Below the pieces are notes generated by a model. That model had not been told where the DNA came from. It saw nothing but the letters and a program-made list of their open reading frames with translations, and did no database searches. A program made the position numbers and the translations under genes. Below, piece after piece: positions 31,571 to 43,215 of a stretch of DNA of 54,730 bases. The DNA comes from Gnetum montanum (Eukaryota > Streptophyta > Gnetopsida > Gnetales > Gnetaceae). The stretch's first letter is position 1; each line of letters begins with the position of its first letter. The stretch is from positions 129,438 through 184,167 of the forward strand of contig MNCI01005967.1 of the NCBI GenBank assembly GCA_015680685.1. The letters run 5' to 3'.

Positions 31571-32257
31571 TGATTTTTATTATTTTATGTTTTTCTCACC
31601 TAAGGCTGGTAGTAGATTGAGAATAAATTTATTAACTAATTTAACTAATTTAATTTCTAATTAATAACTAACTATCCTAACATAAGCATATGGTCCGACT
31701 TTCTGTATACATCTTGAACACATACAACATTGCTGGCAAACCAAGCATTAAGTGCTACTAGGATTACCAAGTGTTATACATATGCTCGAAGTGGTCATAC
31801 TTATGTATGCTAGTCTATTTATCTTAATTACTTACTTACTTAAAGTATTAATTATTATAGCTTAATTAATCACTTAATTAATGAAAATAATAAATGTATA
31901 AATAAATCAATAAGCTAGTCCAAGTGTTGTAAGGCTTATCAAAAAGCTCCTCTTTGTTGCCGCATACATTGCGGTGCTCAGGTACAGTAGTGTTTAAATA
32001 TAGATATATACACTCCTTGACTCCAGTTGTGAACATAGAAAATTATTTTATCTCTTACACACAAAAATTACAAGTGTCCCTCTAGAAATTAAAATTTTGT
32101 CTCATTAACATGGCTAGGGTGTTGTATTTATAGACCTACTAGGATTCCACATTGATGGGTACACATCAATGTAGAAAACCCTACATCGATAGGATCCCAT
32201 TGATAGCATTGCGTCAATGTCATCCCATCGATGCAGATGATTGAAAACTCTTCATCA
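31571..32257 (-). repeat. O/X-family LTR with ATCGAT lattice
   Basis: On the minus strand it starts TGATGAAGAGTTTTC at 32257 and ends AAAATCA at 31571 (687 bp), with TATAAATA at 32125-32132. To its right, 32258-32345 (minus) reads like the X 3' end with GAGGATGAGTT and the purine/T tract GTGGGTTTA. The LTR therefore has 3'-internal sequence on one side and leader on the other, the arrangement of a single LTR between tandem copies. Confidence 0.75.
32151..32232 (-). promoter_or_regulatory. ATCGAT lattice upstream of TATA
   Basis: Hexamers start at 32151 (ATTGAT), 32165 (ATCAAT), 32185 (ATCGAT), 32199 (ATTGAT), 32213 (GTCAAT) and 32227 (ATCGAT). Steps are 14, 20, 14, 14, 14. All are ATCGAT or one or two transitions away. 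There are 18 bp between the nearest site and TATAAATA. Spacers align with those of the GATATC LTRs (GGGATCCT, and GTGGAATCCTAGTAGGTC before the TATA). Confidence 0.82.
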
Positions 32258-32449
32258 TAAACCCACAGCTGAATGAAAACTCATCCTCAATTTCCTTACA
32301 AAATTAGAAAGGTATGGGATTATTGACTGACATACAACACAACAAAATGTCACTGGAATGTGATTTGGACTTGGTTTGAATGTTGGATAGAAAGGCTAAT
32401 GATTACCTTAACCACCAATAAAACACAAGAATTTATTATGCCTATGATA

Positions 32450-35400
32450 AGATACCTCATGTCCCAATTTCTACAATCCCTTCTAAGTCCATTTCATCTC
32501 ATTGTATGAATAATCATAACTTGTGGATTTGTGTAACATAACATAATTTTTCTAACTTAGTGGTACTAACATGTGTGTTTTGATAAATAGGTATGCATTA
32601 CATTCAATGCATTGGGGGCCTAAGGATGCTTTTAACTGTGGCTATACAAGGGCATGAAAGGTTGGAGCCTACTTTGGGAAGGACCCACTTGCATAGTTGA
32701 TGTCTCTTATACCTACCAAGTGATTCCACATCATCTTAAGCCTTCCAAAATCAATAAATGTCAATAAAAATTTCCATTATCACTCAAACTATGCATTCCA
32801 ATAAGATGAACTCGTTATCCATATCATCCATATTATTAACACTTCATAAACTTTCATACCCAAAGATTCCTTCTTAATGAACTTTCTATGCCAAATTCTC
32901 AACAAATATGCATCATCGATAGCCCGAGACCCTCTGAGCATGCTTTATACCTTCCAAATATTCCAAATGATACATTTTTTATCCTCAAATATTATCAAAA
33001 AATGTGAATTTTTACCTCTAATATCAGAGCCCATAAAATCCATATATATGCAAGCACTTAGCTGAATTTTCATCATTTTTCTTCTACAATCTGAGCTCTA
33101 ACCTTCCAACTTCCAATCATCATAGCTTCAAAATTTTAGCTCTAATTTTCATGCTTCTTGAACCTATTTGTTCATGGAGCTCTCAACTTAGTCGTGGGGG
33201 TGTGCCCAATGGGATATAACAAAAATTGAAATAATAATTTTCTAATGCCTGGAAGGTATTATAAGGGTGAGTAAGAAAGGAAAGTTAACAAGTTTTAATA
33301 AAAATTAATCACATTAATGTCATAAACTCAAAAAACATCCTCTTAATGAACCATACTAACCATTATGAGCTATAAATAGGAACAAAATGGACAATTATGA
33401 AGGGTTATAAGAAAATTAACACTTATTGGGTTTCTTTTGAAAATTTTTCTAACTTTGTAGCCATAGTAAGCTAAGAATTTGATCTAACTAAGAATATAGA
33501 AAAGGAAAGAAGTTATCAAAATTAGATAAAAAATTCTAATAATTCCTAAATCCTTAATGATTGTAGATTGTCCTAAAGAAAGGAGCAATAGGAGAACCCT
33601 CACAGCCAACAAGCAAATAACCAAGAGGTCAAATAGGAGCATAAGAGCCACAAGAAAAACATGTGGAGTAGGAGGCTGAATTGTTTAGTATCCATCAGGA
33701 AAATCCTATCACCAAACAGTCATCTCAGGGGGAGGTGGAAGAACCACAAGTACAAGGATAGTACCTCACATCATCACAAGAATGCCTCCAAATCATCCAA
33801 GAAAAGACACTCCTAACCATAGTAACTGTGGAGATGAACTTTGGTCCATTAATAGAGTTTATTCAAGAGGCATTAAGGACAAAAATCCAAGCATCACCAC
33901 TATGGCCCATTATTTCAAATAGTGGTGAGTGGTATCTAGGGGAGACTTACCAATTTTGGCATAATAAAGAAGAGGATGCTTTGGTCAACATTAAAGGAGT
34001 ATTCATTTCATATTTAGTCAATGTGATAGTAGAAGTTCTAAAAATGCCCAATAAAGGGGTAAGATAAACACATCTATTGACAAGATTCGACATAGAAACT
34101 AGAGAACTATGATAAAAGAAGACATATGGAAAAGAAGACAAGGAGTATAATGAGTTAACTTTGGAGGAAAGAGTTTATTTCAAAATTGGCACATACCACT
34201 TATTTTCCAAAAAGAGGTCGAATAGATTGTTCACCTATGTAGCTAGAGGAAGTGCAATTTTGATGGAAAAGTACAATGCCAATCTCACACAACTCTATTT
34301 TATGGAGATTCAAAGGTAGCTTGAAGAAAAGAAGGTAGGGGAGCTCACACTTCCATTTCCTTACCTAATCAAGAAGCTATAAAAATGTGTTGGAATCTTG
34401 GGGTATCCTAATGATGTCCTCAAGAAGGTCCAAAATGCCTCATATGCTAAAATGCTTAAGCCAACACCACTAAATAAAGATTAGGTGGAGGAAGAAACAA
34501 AAGTTGGGGAAACCATAGAAACCACTAAACAACAACAACAAGTGCAACCTAGTGATCAGCAGCAACAATAGCAACAATAAGAATAGTAGCAACAGTAAGT
34601 TTCACCACCACCACTATAGGTCTATAGTCCATCAATGAGTTATTTGCAACAAATCGCAATGAATATCAGTTGGGGAACATAGGAGGAGGCCAAACTCTAC
34701 AAAGTAATTGATAGTGCCATATAGCCCACAATTTCTATAGACCTTGTAAGTGAATAGATATCTTTGTAATTAGGAGGGGAGGAACAATGATCATAGTAGA
34801 TCTCTAGGAATACTACATCATTTCAAGTGATGCTTAAAATAGGAGAAGGAGCCATAGTTATTGTTATGCAATACCAAGATGTAGCGAGAGCCATATAAAT
34901 GATCATGAATCACATCAAGAAATCTTTCAACACACATATTGTGTTGCTAGTTGATTTAACTAGAGCAAGGAATGCTCAAACATTAGTTCATACCTCAATG
35001 ACTCCTGTTGATCATGAGGATGTGGTAGACCAACTACTGTAGATTGGGAAAGTAATGACAACTCTTTTGGAAATCCCAAGTTATGTCACTACAATGTCGT
35101 CAGAATTGATCACAACCAAGGGTAAGCTAGTCATGGTAGAGACCAAGGTGAAGCATGAATAAGCTAAAATCCTTAAACTACAAGAAGAGCTCATGACCTT
35201 GAGGGTTGAACGTAGAGATCAAACATAATATGTTTTACTTGACTAGCTAGAGTAAATCAATTGCTTTATAGAGCAGAACAAGTAGATGGAAAATGAGAAG
35301 GAGAAAGCATTCTGGAATTCCTTGGTAGTAAAAGAATAGACATACACAAATGCTAAGGCACTCACCACAACACAAGAATAAAATACACAACTTGTTGTAG

Positions 35401-36210
35401 ATAACACTTAATCAACATTAAGAAGCATAAGAACATCCATTAGTTAAGAGAACAATTAATGAGGGTTAACTAAGACATGAGCCTCTTAGTAAGAGAAAAT
35501 AAGACCATCTCAATGGAAGAGGTATGCGCAATTAGAAATAATTTAGCTATTGAGATTAGCATGTGGTAAAATAAAGCTAAGAAGCATGAAAGGCTCAAGG
35601 AACACCTCTATGGCTAGGTAGGGATGTATAAGCAAATCAATGAGAAGGAGATCCATATGGCTAAAGCTTGAATCAATTCCATATCAATGTAGAATTTAGA
35701 TTGGAAACTCATCTTGGATAGTTATGCACATGTCCACCAAATGAAAGTAAAAAACAAAGACCTATAGTTAGAGGATCTAAAAGAATACATGGGGTTAGTT
35801 ATCCTTTATTATGCTAACTTAGCCATGTTTATAGTAATTAGGCCCAAAAATGAACTTGAACAACAAGTAGCAACCACGTATACATTGAAGGAAAAAGATT
35901 TTGTAGATAGAAAATATGTTTTGCAAAAAATTCAAGTGGTAAATTCTGAACTAGAAGTAGTTAAGGTTGGCTACCAAGGGTAAAAAGATGTTGCAATGAA
36001 TTTGGCCAAAATATTTTCTAATTATCATGAGTTACAAGTTAAGGTCAAAGCATTTGAAGAAGAGCATAGATAGTTTATAGCATGGTATGTCAAAGCCAAT
36101 CAAATGTTTTCATAGTTTCCATGTCCATGGAATGTACCTACTCCATCACACATTGCACAAAAAGCATGGATTGTACATGACTGGAGAATGGAGGAGGAGA
36201 AACTTAAGGT
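32450..36210 (+). mobile_element. Element X2: second X copy, cut by element 2
   Basis: The leader, intron (33267-33566) and gene of X1 are repeated here in the same order. The copy ends at 36210, inside the gene's last 60 or so codons, where the LTR of element 2 starts. The 5 bases AAGGT before 36211 would be the target duplication; the partner and the X2 3' LTR are expected right of the window. No 5' LTR joins the leader directly. Confidence 0.72.
33567..36210 (+). pseudogene. Gene X of element X2
   Basis: It aligns with 21631-24300. The start codon is lost (ATTG at the intron end). The N-terminal module is best at 33828-34320 (PLWPIISNSGEWYLGETYQF, then INIKGVFISYLVNVIVEVLKMP-like and YHLFSKKRSN). 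The coiled coil follows from about 35150 and is visible at 35789-35983 (NELEQQVATTYTLKEKDFVD). A Gln run (CAACAACAA) lies at 34530-34600. Stops are mostly TAG/TAA at Gln positions. The fact that the same module and coiled coil persist in two diverged copies supports X as a real protein of the element. Confidence 0.66.
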
Positions 36211-36594
36211 TGAAATACCATAAATTTTGTGACTCTCATGCTTCAGTAGTCCTAAAGTTTGGGCAAGGGTCGCTACAAGCATGATGTCATGATGGACTAT
36301 GTAGATGACATGGCACCCTGGAAGTCCTAATGCCTATAGAGTTACTTCTGAGCTTGCCTGCCACCCTCTACATCATAGTCAACATAGCACCCAACCATGG
36401 AGCTAGTTTGCATGAAAGAGGCACTGGGGGTAGACCATACAATCTAGCAAGTTTTCTAACACTTGGGCTAACAGGCTTGCTACACCCTCTAGTTTTCCTA
36501 GCTTGAAACTTGACCCAATTGACGGTCTACCTAGGGACCATGCTTTGAGTTGTCAAAAGTGTTTAGGATGAGTAAAACAGTTCGACAAGTTTTC

Positions 36595-37460
36595 TAACTA
36601 TAGAAACCTGCTATGCTATGCTACACTGCACAATGTAGAAAGCCTTGAGAAGACTGATTAGGCTCCAAAGATGTAGATTGAAGATGACTTAGTCCTCCAG
36701 GATATCTACAACACTTCATCCTTGATGCATGAGCAACACGACGCAACAAACTGTGACAAATTTTGTCAAAAATTATCTCAATTTGAGTGTTACACTATGC
36801 TACGCTAAGCAGCATAACATAGCATAGTAGGAATGTACTTTGACAATACTCCTACTTAGATGGCTCTAATGGAGTAAGCATATTTGCCCATGGTTCAACC
36901 ATTAAACAAGTTTTCTCTACTACTGCGCCAAGACATGACTGACATCCTGTGACAAAATTTTTGCAAAGTAAGTTAGAATTCGAGCCAAAATGGGTGCTAC
37001 ACTATGCTACACTACGCAGTAGAGCACAATTTAATAGGGTTAAAGCAAAAAAAGGTCCTTGTCCAAGTGGTTCCTAGCAAAGGGATTACAGTTGGACACA
37101 TTCAAACCTCCAAGAATGCTTGTCCCGCTTCGCCCCTCAGGCCCTATGCAAAATTGCTTGACAAAGCATTGAATATCAAACATGAATTCATGTCACATTG
37201 GTTGTTATGCTACGCAGTGTAGCACAATGTAGTAAGGACACAAAGCACAAAGGTATCCCAAGGATGAATTCCGTAGGTCCCAGGACCTTTCAGCATGAAA
37301 GATAGTGTTGCAGTTGCTTGTCTGGCCAGGCCTCATATAGGTATTTTTGGCTCCTGGCCAAGGTTCCTCTTAGATTGGTGGCTACACTACACTACGCAAT
37401 GCAGCATAGCACAACATAACATGTGGGTGTTTATGCTACGACAATACACTGGGCAACATA
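36595..37460. repeat. CTACGC-word clusters in U3 of element 2
   Basis: Clusters at about 36610-36640, 36790-36830, 36990-37030, 37205-37235 and 37380-37445 contain CTACACTACGCAGTGTAGC-like words and their reverse complements. Spacing between clusters is about 190-210 bp, comparable to the 190-bp monomers of element 3's LTR. All lie upstream of the TATA box. Confidence 0.7.
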
Positions 37461-37862
37461 AATAGTGTAACACTTGTGTGAAAGCATCAGGATGTCTTCG
37501 GTTAGCTCTAGAACTTGTTGGTAATAGTCACTTCCATCCTAGCATTTCTTCAATGGAAAAAATTAGCAAGTTTGCCTTGTTTTGCACCATCTTGATTATC
37601 CCCAAAGTTATCTCTATGCTTGACCCTGCTCACAAGAGTAGGGAAGATGTAGTCTTGGAGCACAAGCTCCACTTGACTTGGCATTCTTTGTAACAAACAT
37701 AGCAGTTCAGTGGATTTTGGCACATGCAGCTTGGAGGACATGGTCATAGCATAATAGGTTTTACATTTAGCATCACACAATAGCATGGCATAGTTAGGTT
37801 TACACTCTATGGGACCCAGGACACATGGTATCCAAACCACATTTCTTTCCCACATCTAACTC

Positions 37863-37870
37863 TATAAATA
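37863..37870 (+). promoter_or_regulatory. TATA box of element 2 LTR
   Basis: TATAAATA in CTCTATAAATACC is the likely core promoter driving element RNA. Corresponding boxes are CTATAAGTA in element 1 (minus) and a decayed CTAAATA near 49069-49075 (minus) in element 3. Confidence 0.7.
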
Positions 37871-38428
37871 CCTTGATAAACAATGTTTAAAGGGTTGGCT
37901 TCTAGCATTCTTGGCTTTTGACTTGGCTTTCTCATGATTGGAATTTTGGCATTTTGGCTTTTTGCAATTAGCTATGACAAAGAGACTGGCAAGAAAAAGG
38001 TTCTTATTAGCAAGTTGTTGATAGTAGTTCAAGGAACTCTGACCATACCACTTCGTTGTAAGTTGTGCCTATTCACACTACGCATTAGTTGTATACCTTT
38101 CAGCCAAATAGAGATCATATCTGCCAATCTTGGGGTGGTGCACTCTTTTACCCAAGTTTGTTTCATTTTTTTTACTATTATAGTATTTTTCACTATCACC
38201 TATTAGTTTACGTTTATCTCTTATTGCTCAAGTTACATGCAACATCTTTAAAACAATCGTTCACAAAAGGTTATTGTACACCGATTAAGTTCCTATGTGA
38301 TCGAGCAAACCATTCAAGCCACCCCATTTCTATTTTTTCTCTAGTACAACCCTTGTACAGATCTGAGGTGAGGTTGTACGCTTGGTGACCTCTCAGTGTT
38401 CCAACCATTGACATTTTCGATCGCTACA

Positions 38429-38448
38429 ATTTTTGGTGCTAGAAGGAG
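38429..38448 (+). other. Primer-binding-like site of element 2
   Basis: ATTTTTGGTGCTAGAAGGAG follows the CA end of the LTR directly. Its position fits a tRNA primer-binding site; the tRNA was not identified. Confidence 0.45.
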
Positions 38449-38999
38449 AACCTTCTTTGTGCCCCTTCTTCACATCATAGGTAATCCTGCATGCTCTCTA
38501 TACCATGTAACCTACTAGCGTAGACATAACACCCTTGTGGTTGCCTACGCAGTAGGTGATGTAGACTAGTCACAATAATAGTTCCTCTGGAACCCTATAG
38601 GATGAAAGCCTCCAACTACTTATTATACCGTATTCACTTCATTGACTACGCTACACTGCCTGCGTCTCATGTGGCATAGTGAACAACTGAGTGTAGTAGT
38701 CCTACTCAGCATAGTAGGTGTAACAATGAAGGAAGCCAACTTTTGACACTTCCTAGCCTACCAAGTTTCAGCTTCCTCTCCTATAGCTTTCACTACAACT
38801 ACTAAGCGTAACAATGCACTGCTTGCAACTCCTCCTCACACATACCCTTCCTATTTTTTCCAATTTCATAAACAAAAATGAATCCTATTACCACTATCAT
38901 TCCCACCTTGGACCTAGAGGTACCTTACTCTATCTCACATGTGATAGGTCTCGAGTGACCACCCAACCCAGTGATAGTACAACAACAGTCCCTTAGGTT
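38449..38999. other. Leader of element 2
   Basis: It contains further CTACGC words (38510-38720, for example CTACGCTACACTGCC). No gene is seen before gag. Confidence 0.45.
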
Positions 39000-41280
39000 A
39001 CGACACTTGTTGCTAGAGCATTTGTCACAAGACATGGAGTAATATGATTTCCTCTATGCAAAATTCCAAGAAAATCTACCCTTAGATAGCCAAGAAGTCA
39101 AAGATAAATGTAACTTTGAGTTCCTCCACTAGAACAGGAGTGAGTTCATCCCTGCTCTTGATGTCACCATCCCATTGACTAAAGCATATCAATGGGTGCT
39201 AAACTAACTGATGTGAGTGAGTAGTTCAATAGAACGGGACACAACGTCCCACTATGATGAAGCATTTCAAGATCGACATGAGGAGTTGGACTCCCACTCT
39301 GAAGGTGATGGCCAGATCTACACCATGGCTATCCCTTCCACTACTATCTTCTAGTCAAACCCAATCTTCTCTTCCGCTCCCGTTGTTGTTGCCCCAACCC
39401 TGCCATAGCCAAGATCCTCTTCAGTAATGGGCAACCATCCCATATCTTCAACCTATCAGTATGTGGGCCCTTCAACTTCATTTCTGGTTATGCTCCCTTC
39501 TCAATCTATTTCAAAATCATACCCAACATTATTTATGACTACGCTGCCATACGTGCACACTATGCCTATGTCAAAATTTCACATGAGTTTTTCTCTTGCT
39601 CTCTCATATGCACCCGTTCCATCACCAGTAGTAGATCCACTCTCAACTGTGTGGTGGGTGTTAGCCACTTCTCTCCCTAATACACAACCCTCTTAGATGT
39701 TACATTGTGCACAACCCCAAGAGTACCAAGTCCCGTAGGTGGTGTAACCAAACACAAGGCTATGGGCTAACCCACCAACTAGGCAAGTAGCCAACCCCAC
39801 GGTGCCACCAACAACCATTGCCCCAATAGAACCACCCACTAGGTGGTGGACTACCCAGGTAGCACCACTTGTTGGAGTGGCCCCAACAATGCCTCCCATG
39901 GGATAGGCCACTGTCCCAATAGCATCACCCATGATGGCTGCTTAGGCAACCCTACAACCATCTGCAACATTGCTTAGTCTAGACCAAGCCTTCCAACTCA
40001 TCCAAACCCTCATTCAAGAAATCAAATGGCTTAAGGCCATCGACTCCGAGATTGTTCAAGTCATGGACTTCTACCATGATGACCTGATTAGTCTTGTTGT
40101 TCCTATGCTCACTTTACCCCCTAGGATGCCACTCCTCCAATTTACAAAATACAATGGGAAGGGTGATCCCAATGCGAATTTGATGACCTTTAGGTTTGAA
40201 TCCCTATTGCTGCAAACATGGCCTCACACCATCATCCGTATCTTTGCCATGTCTCTAATAGGAAAAGCTCTAGATTGGTACCACGTGCTCCCACATGCAT
40301 CCATCTCCACCCTAGAAGAGCTGCTAAGCCAATTCATGACCTGCTTCAAGTACAACTTGAAATTGGAGGTCATACTAGACTAGCTCATGGATGTTAAGAA
40401 GGATCCACTAGATTCTGTGTAGAGATTCATACAGTGGTGGAGCCCCACCTTAAACAAGATACGTGAACCTATTGCAAAGGCTCACTTGTTGGCTATCTTT
40501 AAGGGCACAGTAAATGACTTTATTAAGTCTAAAATCTACTACCTAGCCCCACGCTCCCTCAGTCAAGCCTTTGCTTAATCTAAGAGCATTCAGGATGTGG
40601 TCGAAGCTAGTAAGGACCTAGCCTATGTCACCTATAAAAATGCACATATTAAAAAAGACAAAGAGAAGGGCAAGGTCATGGCAACAACAGTGGCTACTAT
40701 GGCCAAAGAAACCAAGCCCAGCAATAGTAACCAAAAAAAGGCTACTACAACACCCAACACTCCTGCTAATGCCACACCTAGCTTCAGTAACACAAGACAT
40801 TCCTCAACATCAACACTTAAGGTGCTAAGCCAACCAAGGTCCAACTTTTAGCAAAAGGATCACTCCAAGTATACCCCCTTACCCATTAAGCCTTTGGATA
40901 TTTTGAAGCAACTGTTGGGAGATGGGTGTATACTGCATAAAAAAATGTCGGGGGAGGAAATAAAATGTCATCAACGGTACTGTGAAGTTCTGCGAAACCC
41001 CTCCTTGGCTACACCCAATGAACCTCTAGTGCTTAGGAATTTTACGATAGAAAATTTCTATGACTATCACCAACTATGTGGTCATGATATGGACTACTAT
41101 TTAGCATTGAAAGATGATATCCAACACATGATTGATCAGGGCAAGCTGGTCCTGGACGAGAGCAATCCCATCCACCTCGAAAACCAATCAATGCATGTTT
41201 ACAAAAACCCCATGAATGCCAAAAATGTAGGGTATAGCATCAACATTATTGGCATTGACGATAATCCAGAACCACCATAG
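39000..41280 (+). pseudogene. Gag of element 2 (Tat-like)
   Basis: One plus frame is readable almost throughout, with stops mostly at Gln positions. N-terminal part: FLYAKFQENLPLDSQEVKDK and IPLTKAYQWVLN. A Pro/Val/Thr-rich region follows (39700-39960). Capsid at 39970-40650: LPPRMPLLQFTKYNGKGDPN, AMSLIGKALDWYHVLPHASI, HLLAIFKGTVNDFIKSKIYY. Then YTPLPIKPLDILKQLL and YHQLCGHDMDYYLALKDDIQ (about 41060-41125), the block that in Tat-lineage gag replaces a standard knuckle (YHxxxGHDTDxCxxLKxxI). Cys in that block is Tyr here. Elements 1 and 3 share all parts. Confidence 0.78.
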
Positions 41281-42735
41281 CAACCATTCGTGGTGCGTGT
41301 GCCTCCTCGTAACGTAGAAACACAAAAAACAACATTGCAAGCCCCATGTGTCCTTAAAGGTCCTCCCCAGACATCCACCTTACCCTTTGTGCTCAGAGTT
41401 GTACCACTGCTTGTGCCAACACAATAGGCACCATTTGTCATTAAGGTGCCAAAACATCCAAGCTCCTCTACCACCTAAATTTAGGCAACAAAAACTACAC
41501 CATAGCTTCCTCATCCAAAAAGGCATGAAGAGCACTTAGAAGACAAGATGGCTAGGGAATGAACTATGCTAGGTCTCCCTAGGCCTACCCACTTGTGTGC
41601 AGTCCCTATGACCTCTCTATCATCAGCTGCTGGCAGCGTACATACACAACTGATGCCCACCAAGCCAAAAAAGCTAGTTCGGCAGCCCAAAACCACTCCC
41701 CCTTGGGAGATTCGTCTTCTAGGATGAATAGAGGAGGAAAGGGTTAGTAAATGACAAGATGGCAGGTAGGATTTTCTCAACACCTTCACACAAGTCAAAC
41801 ATTCCCTAAAGCGAAAAAGCACAACGTTAAGCCTATATGACCTGATAATGACTTCCACAGTGCATCGCGAGGCCATGGTTTGCATGTTAGCGTCTATCCC
41901 AGTTGATGAAAACATGCCAACTAAAGAGAAAGGAATCCATGCTATCATGCTTCCCTCTATGGCTGAATAAATGCAACCAGCTCAGTTGACATTTTGCGAT
42001 GAGTCCATTAAGGATGACCCTAAAAAGGGTTAGGTTACAACGGCATCCATGTTCATCATAATTTGGGTCAGCCAGTACAAGATTCAAAGGGTACACATTG
42101 ATGATGGGGCCACTACCAATGTCATTCCATTTCCTATAGTGGAAAAATTAGGCTTGGTCGATCAAATCAAACCCACAAAAACTTCCTACCTGAAATCGTT
42201 CAATGGGATGCATGTGGTGCTAAATGGAACTATCCACATTAACTTTGTGGTAGGGGACTAGTTCCCCACAAGCGTGGTGTTCATTGTGGTGGGACAGATG
42301 CCCAGGTTCAACCTGATCTTGGGGAGGTCATGGTTAGCCCAATTAAGGATAATCTCTTCACCAATACATCAAGAGATCCAGCTACCGTATGCGGGTGGGG
42401 AAGTGGTGATCTACAGTGACGAAGTAGTTGCCCAAGCCATAAACAATGTTTACATGGAGTAAGGTTTGGAGATAGTAATCTCTAAGAACGAAGCTTCTAT
42501 TCATTCTGAAACCCCTTACTTGACTAATGAGCTAGCCAAAAATGCTGACTCAGATAAAGAAACTATGTCGGTTGAGTTGCCTTTTTAAATAGTAGATAAC
42601 AACATAGAAGAAAACCACAACAAAGCCTCTTAGCCATATGCCTCACGTAGCCCACAATGTGTTAAGAAACAACTATTTAAGTAGTCATTACCTCTAATTC
42701 AATTCCATAAACACTTGGCTTTAACATTTTTTATC
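41281..42735 (+). pseudogene. Linker and protease of element 2
   Basis: The linker has three PFVxRVP-type repeats (QPFVVRVPP, LPFVLRVVP, PFVIKVPK). SLYDLIMTSTVHREAMVCML leads to the protease: VHIDDGATTNVIPFPIVEKL (active-site D-D-G-A), GTIHINFVVGD and FNLILGRSWLAQLRIISSPI. The frame continues about 90 residues past the protease (KKQLFK...HKHLALTFF-like, as in element 1) and ends near 42735 without RT. The same C-terminus in elements 1 and 2 shows that absence of RT is a family property and not a deletion in one copy. Confidence 0.78.
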
Positions 42736-42759
42736 TCCTTCCGTCTTAATTTTAGCATC

Positions 42760-42960
42760 ATGTTCACTACTTGCATTATGTTCATTTTTAGCATCACGTT
42801 CACTTTTTGCATCATGTTCATTTTCTAGCATCACGATCATTGTTTACATCATGATCAATTTTTTGCATCATGTATAATATTCACATTTGCATATGTTTAC
42901 TATTTACATTATGTCCACCATTTACATCATGGTTGTTTATTGCATTAATTATCTACCGCA
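42760..42960 (+). repeat. CATCATG-type tandem array
   Basis: About eight units of 25-30 bp resemble TTTTTGCATCATGTTCATT / AGCATCACGTTCAC. Variation CATCACG/CATCATG again fits CpG decay. It lies directly after Gag-Pro. Short TTTGCATTT/TTTACATT-like words also occur at 48640-48850 in the LTR of element 3. Confidence 0.75.
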
Positions 42961-43215
42961 TGGCCCGAAATGGCCTTAAACTATTGCGACAGCTTGAAAT
43001 GGCCTTAAACTATTGCCATGGCTCGAAATCATCTAAAACTAGCAATGGCCCGAAATGGCATTAAACTACCTTCCTAGCCTGCTAAGGCCTAAAACTGGCA
43101 ACTCCATTTTTCAAAAAATAGACAAAACAAATTAAAAAAAATTATCATTAAGCAATGATCTGAAATGGCCTTAAACTATTTTTGTAGCCTGAAATGGCCT
43201 AAAACTAAAACAAGA
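42960..43215 (+). repeat. CCCGAAATGGCCTTAAACTA repeats
   Basis: Five or six copies of (GGC)CCGAAATGGCCTTAAACTA, about 35 bp apart at first, then more loosely spaced. This is the element 2 counterpart of 7140-7210 and 52260-52375. Confidence 0.78.

Larger units (their letters stand above)
36211..38428 (+). repeat. 5' LTR of element 2
   Basis: It starts TGAAATACCATAAATTTTG and ends TTTTCGATCGCTACA, 2218 bp. Start, the TTGGGGTGGTGCACTC block (about 38132-38147) and the GTGACCTCTCAGTGTTCCAA block near the end align with the element 1 LTRs. TATAAATA is at 37863-37870. Confidence 0.78.

Noticed and set aside
31571-32257. A complete LTR element bounded by 30137-30631 and 31571-32257
   Set aside because: The first segment is completed by 16573-16778 across Q, and the polypurine tract and leader sit on the wrong sides for a pair.
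37550-37855. 101-codon minus frame in the element 2 LTR
   Set aside because: It lies inside a U3 region and is not conserved in related LTRs.
40618-40844. Two minus-strand frames with hydrophobic runs, resembling membrane segments
   Set aside because: They lie opposite the well-supported gag of element 2, and arise from its Lys/Thr/Pro codons.
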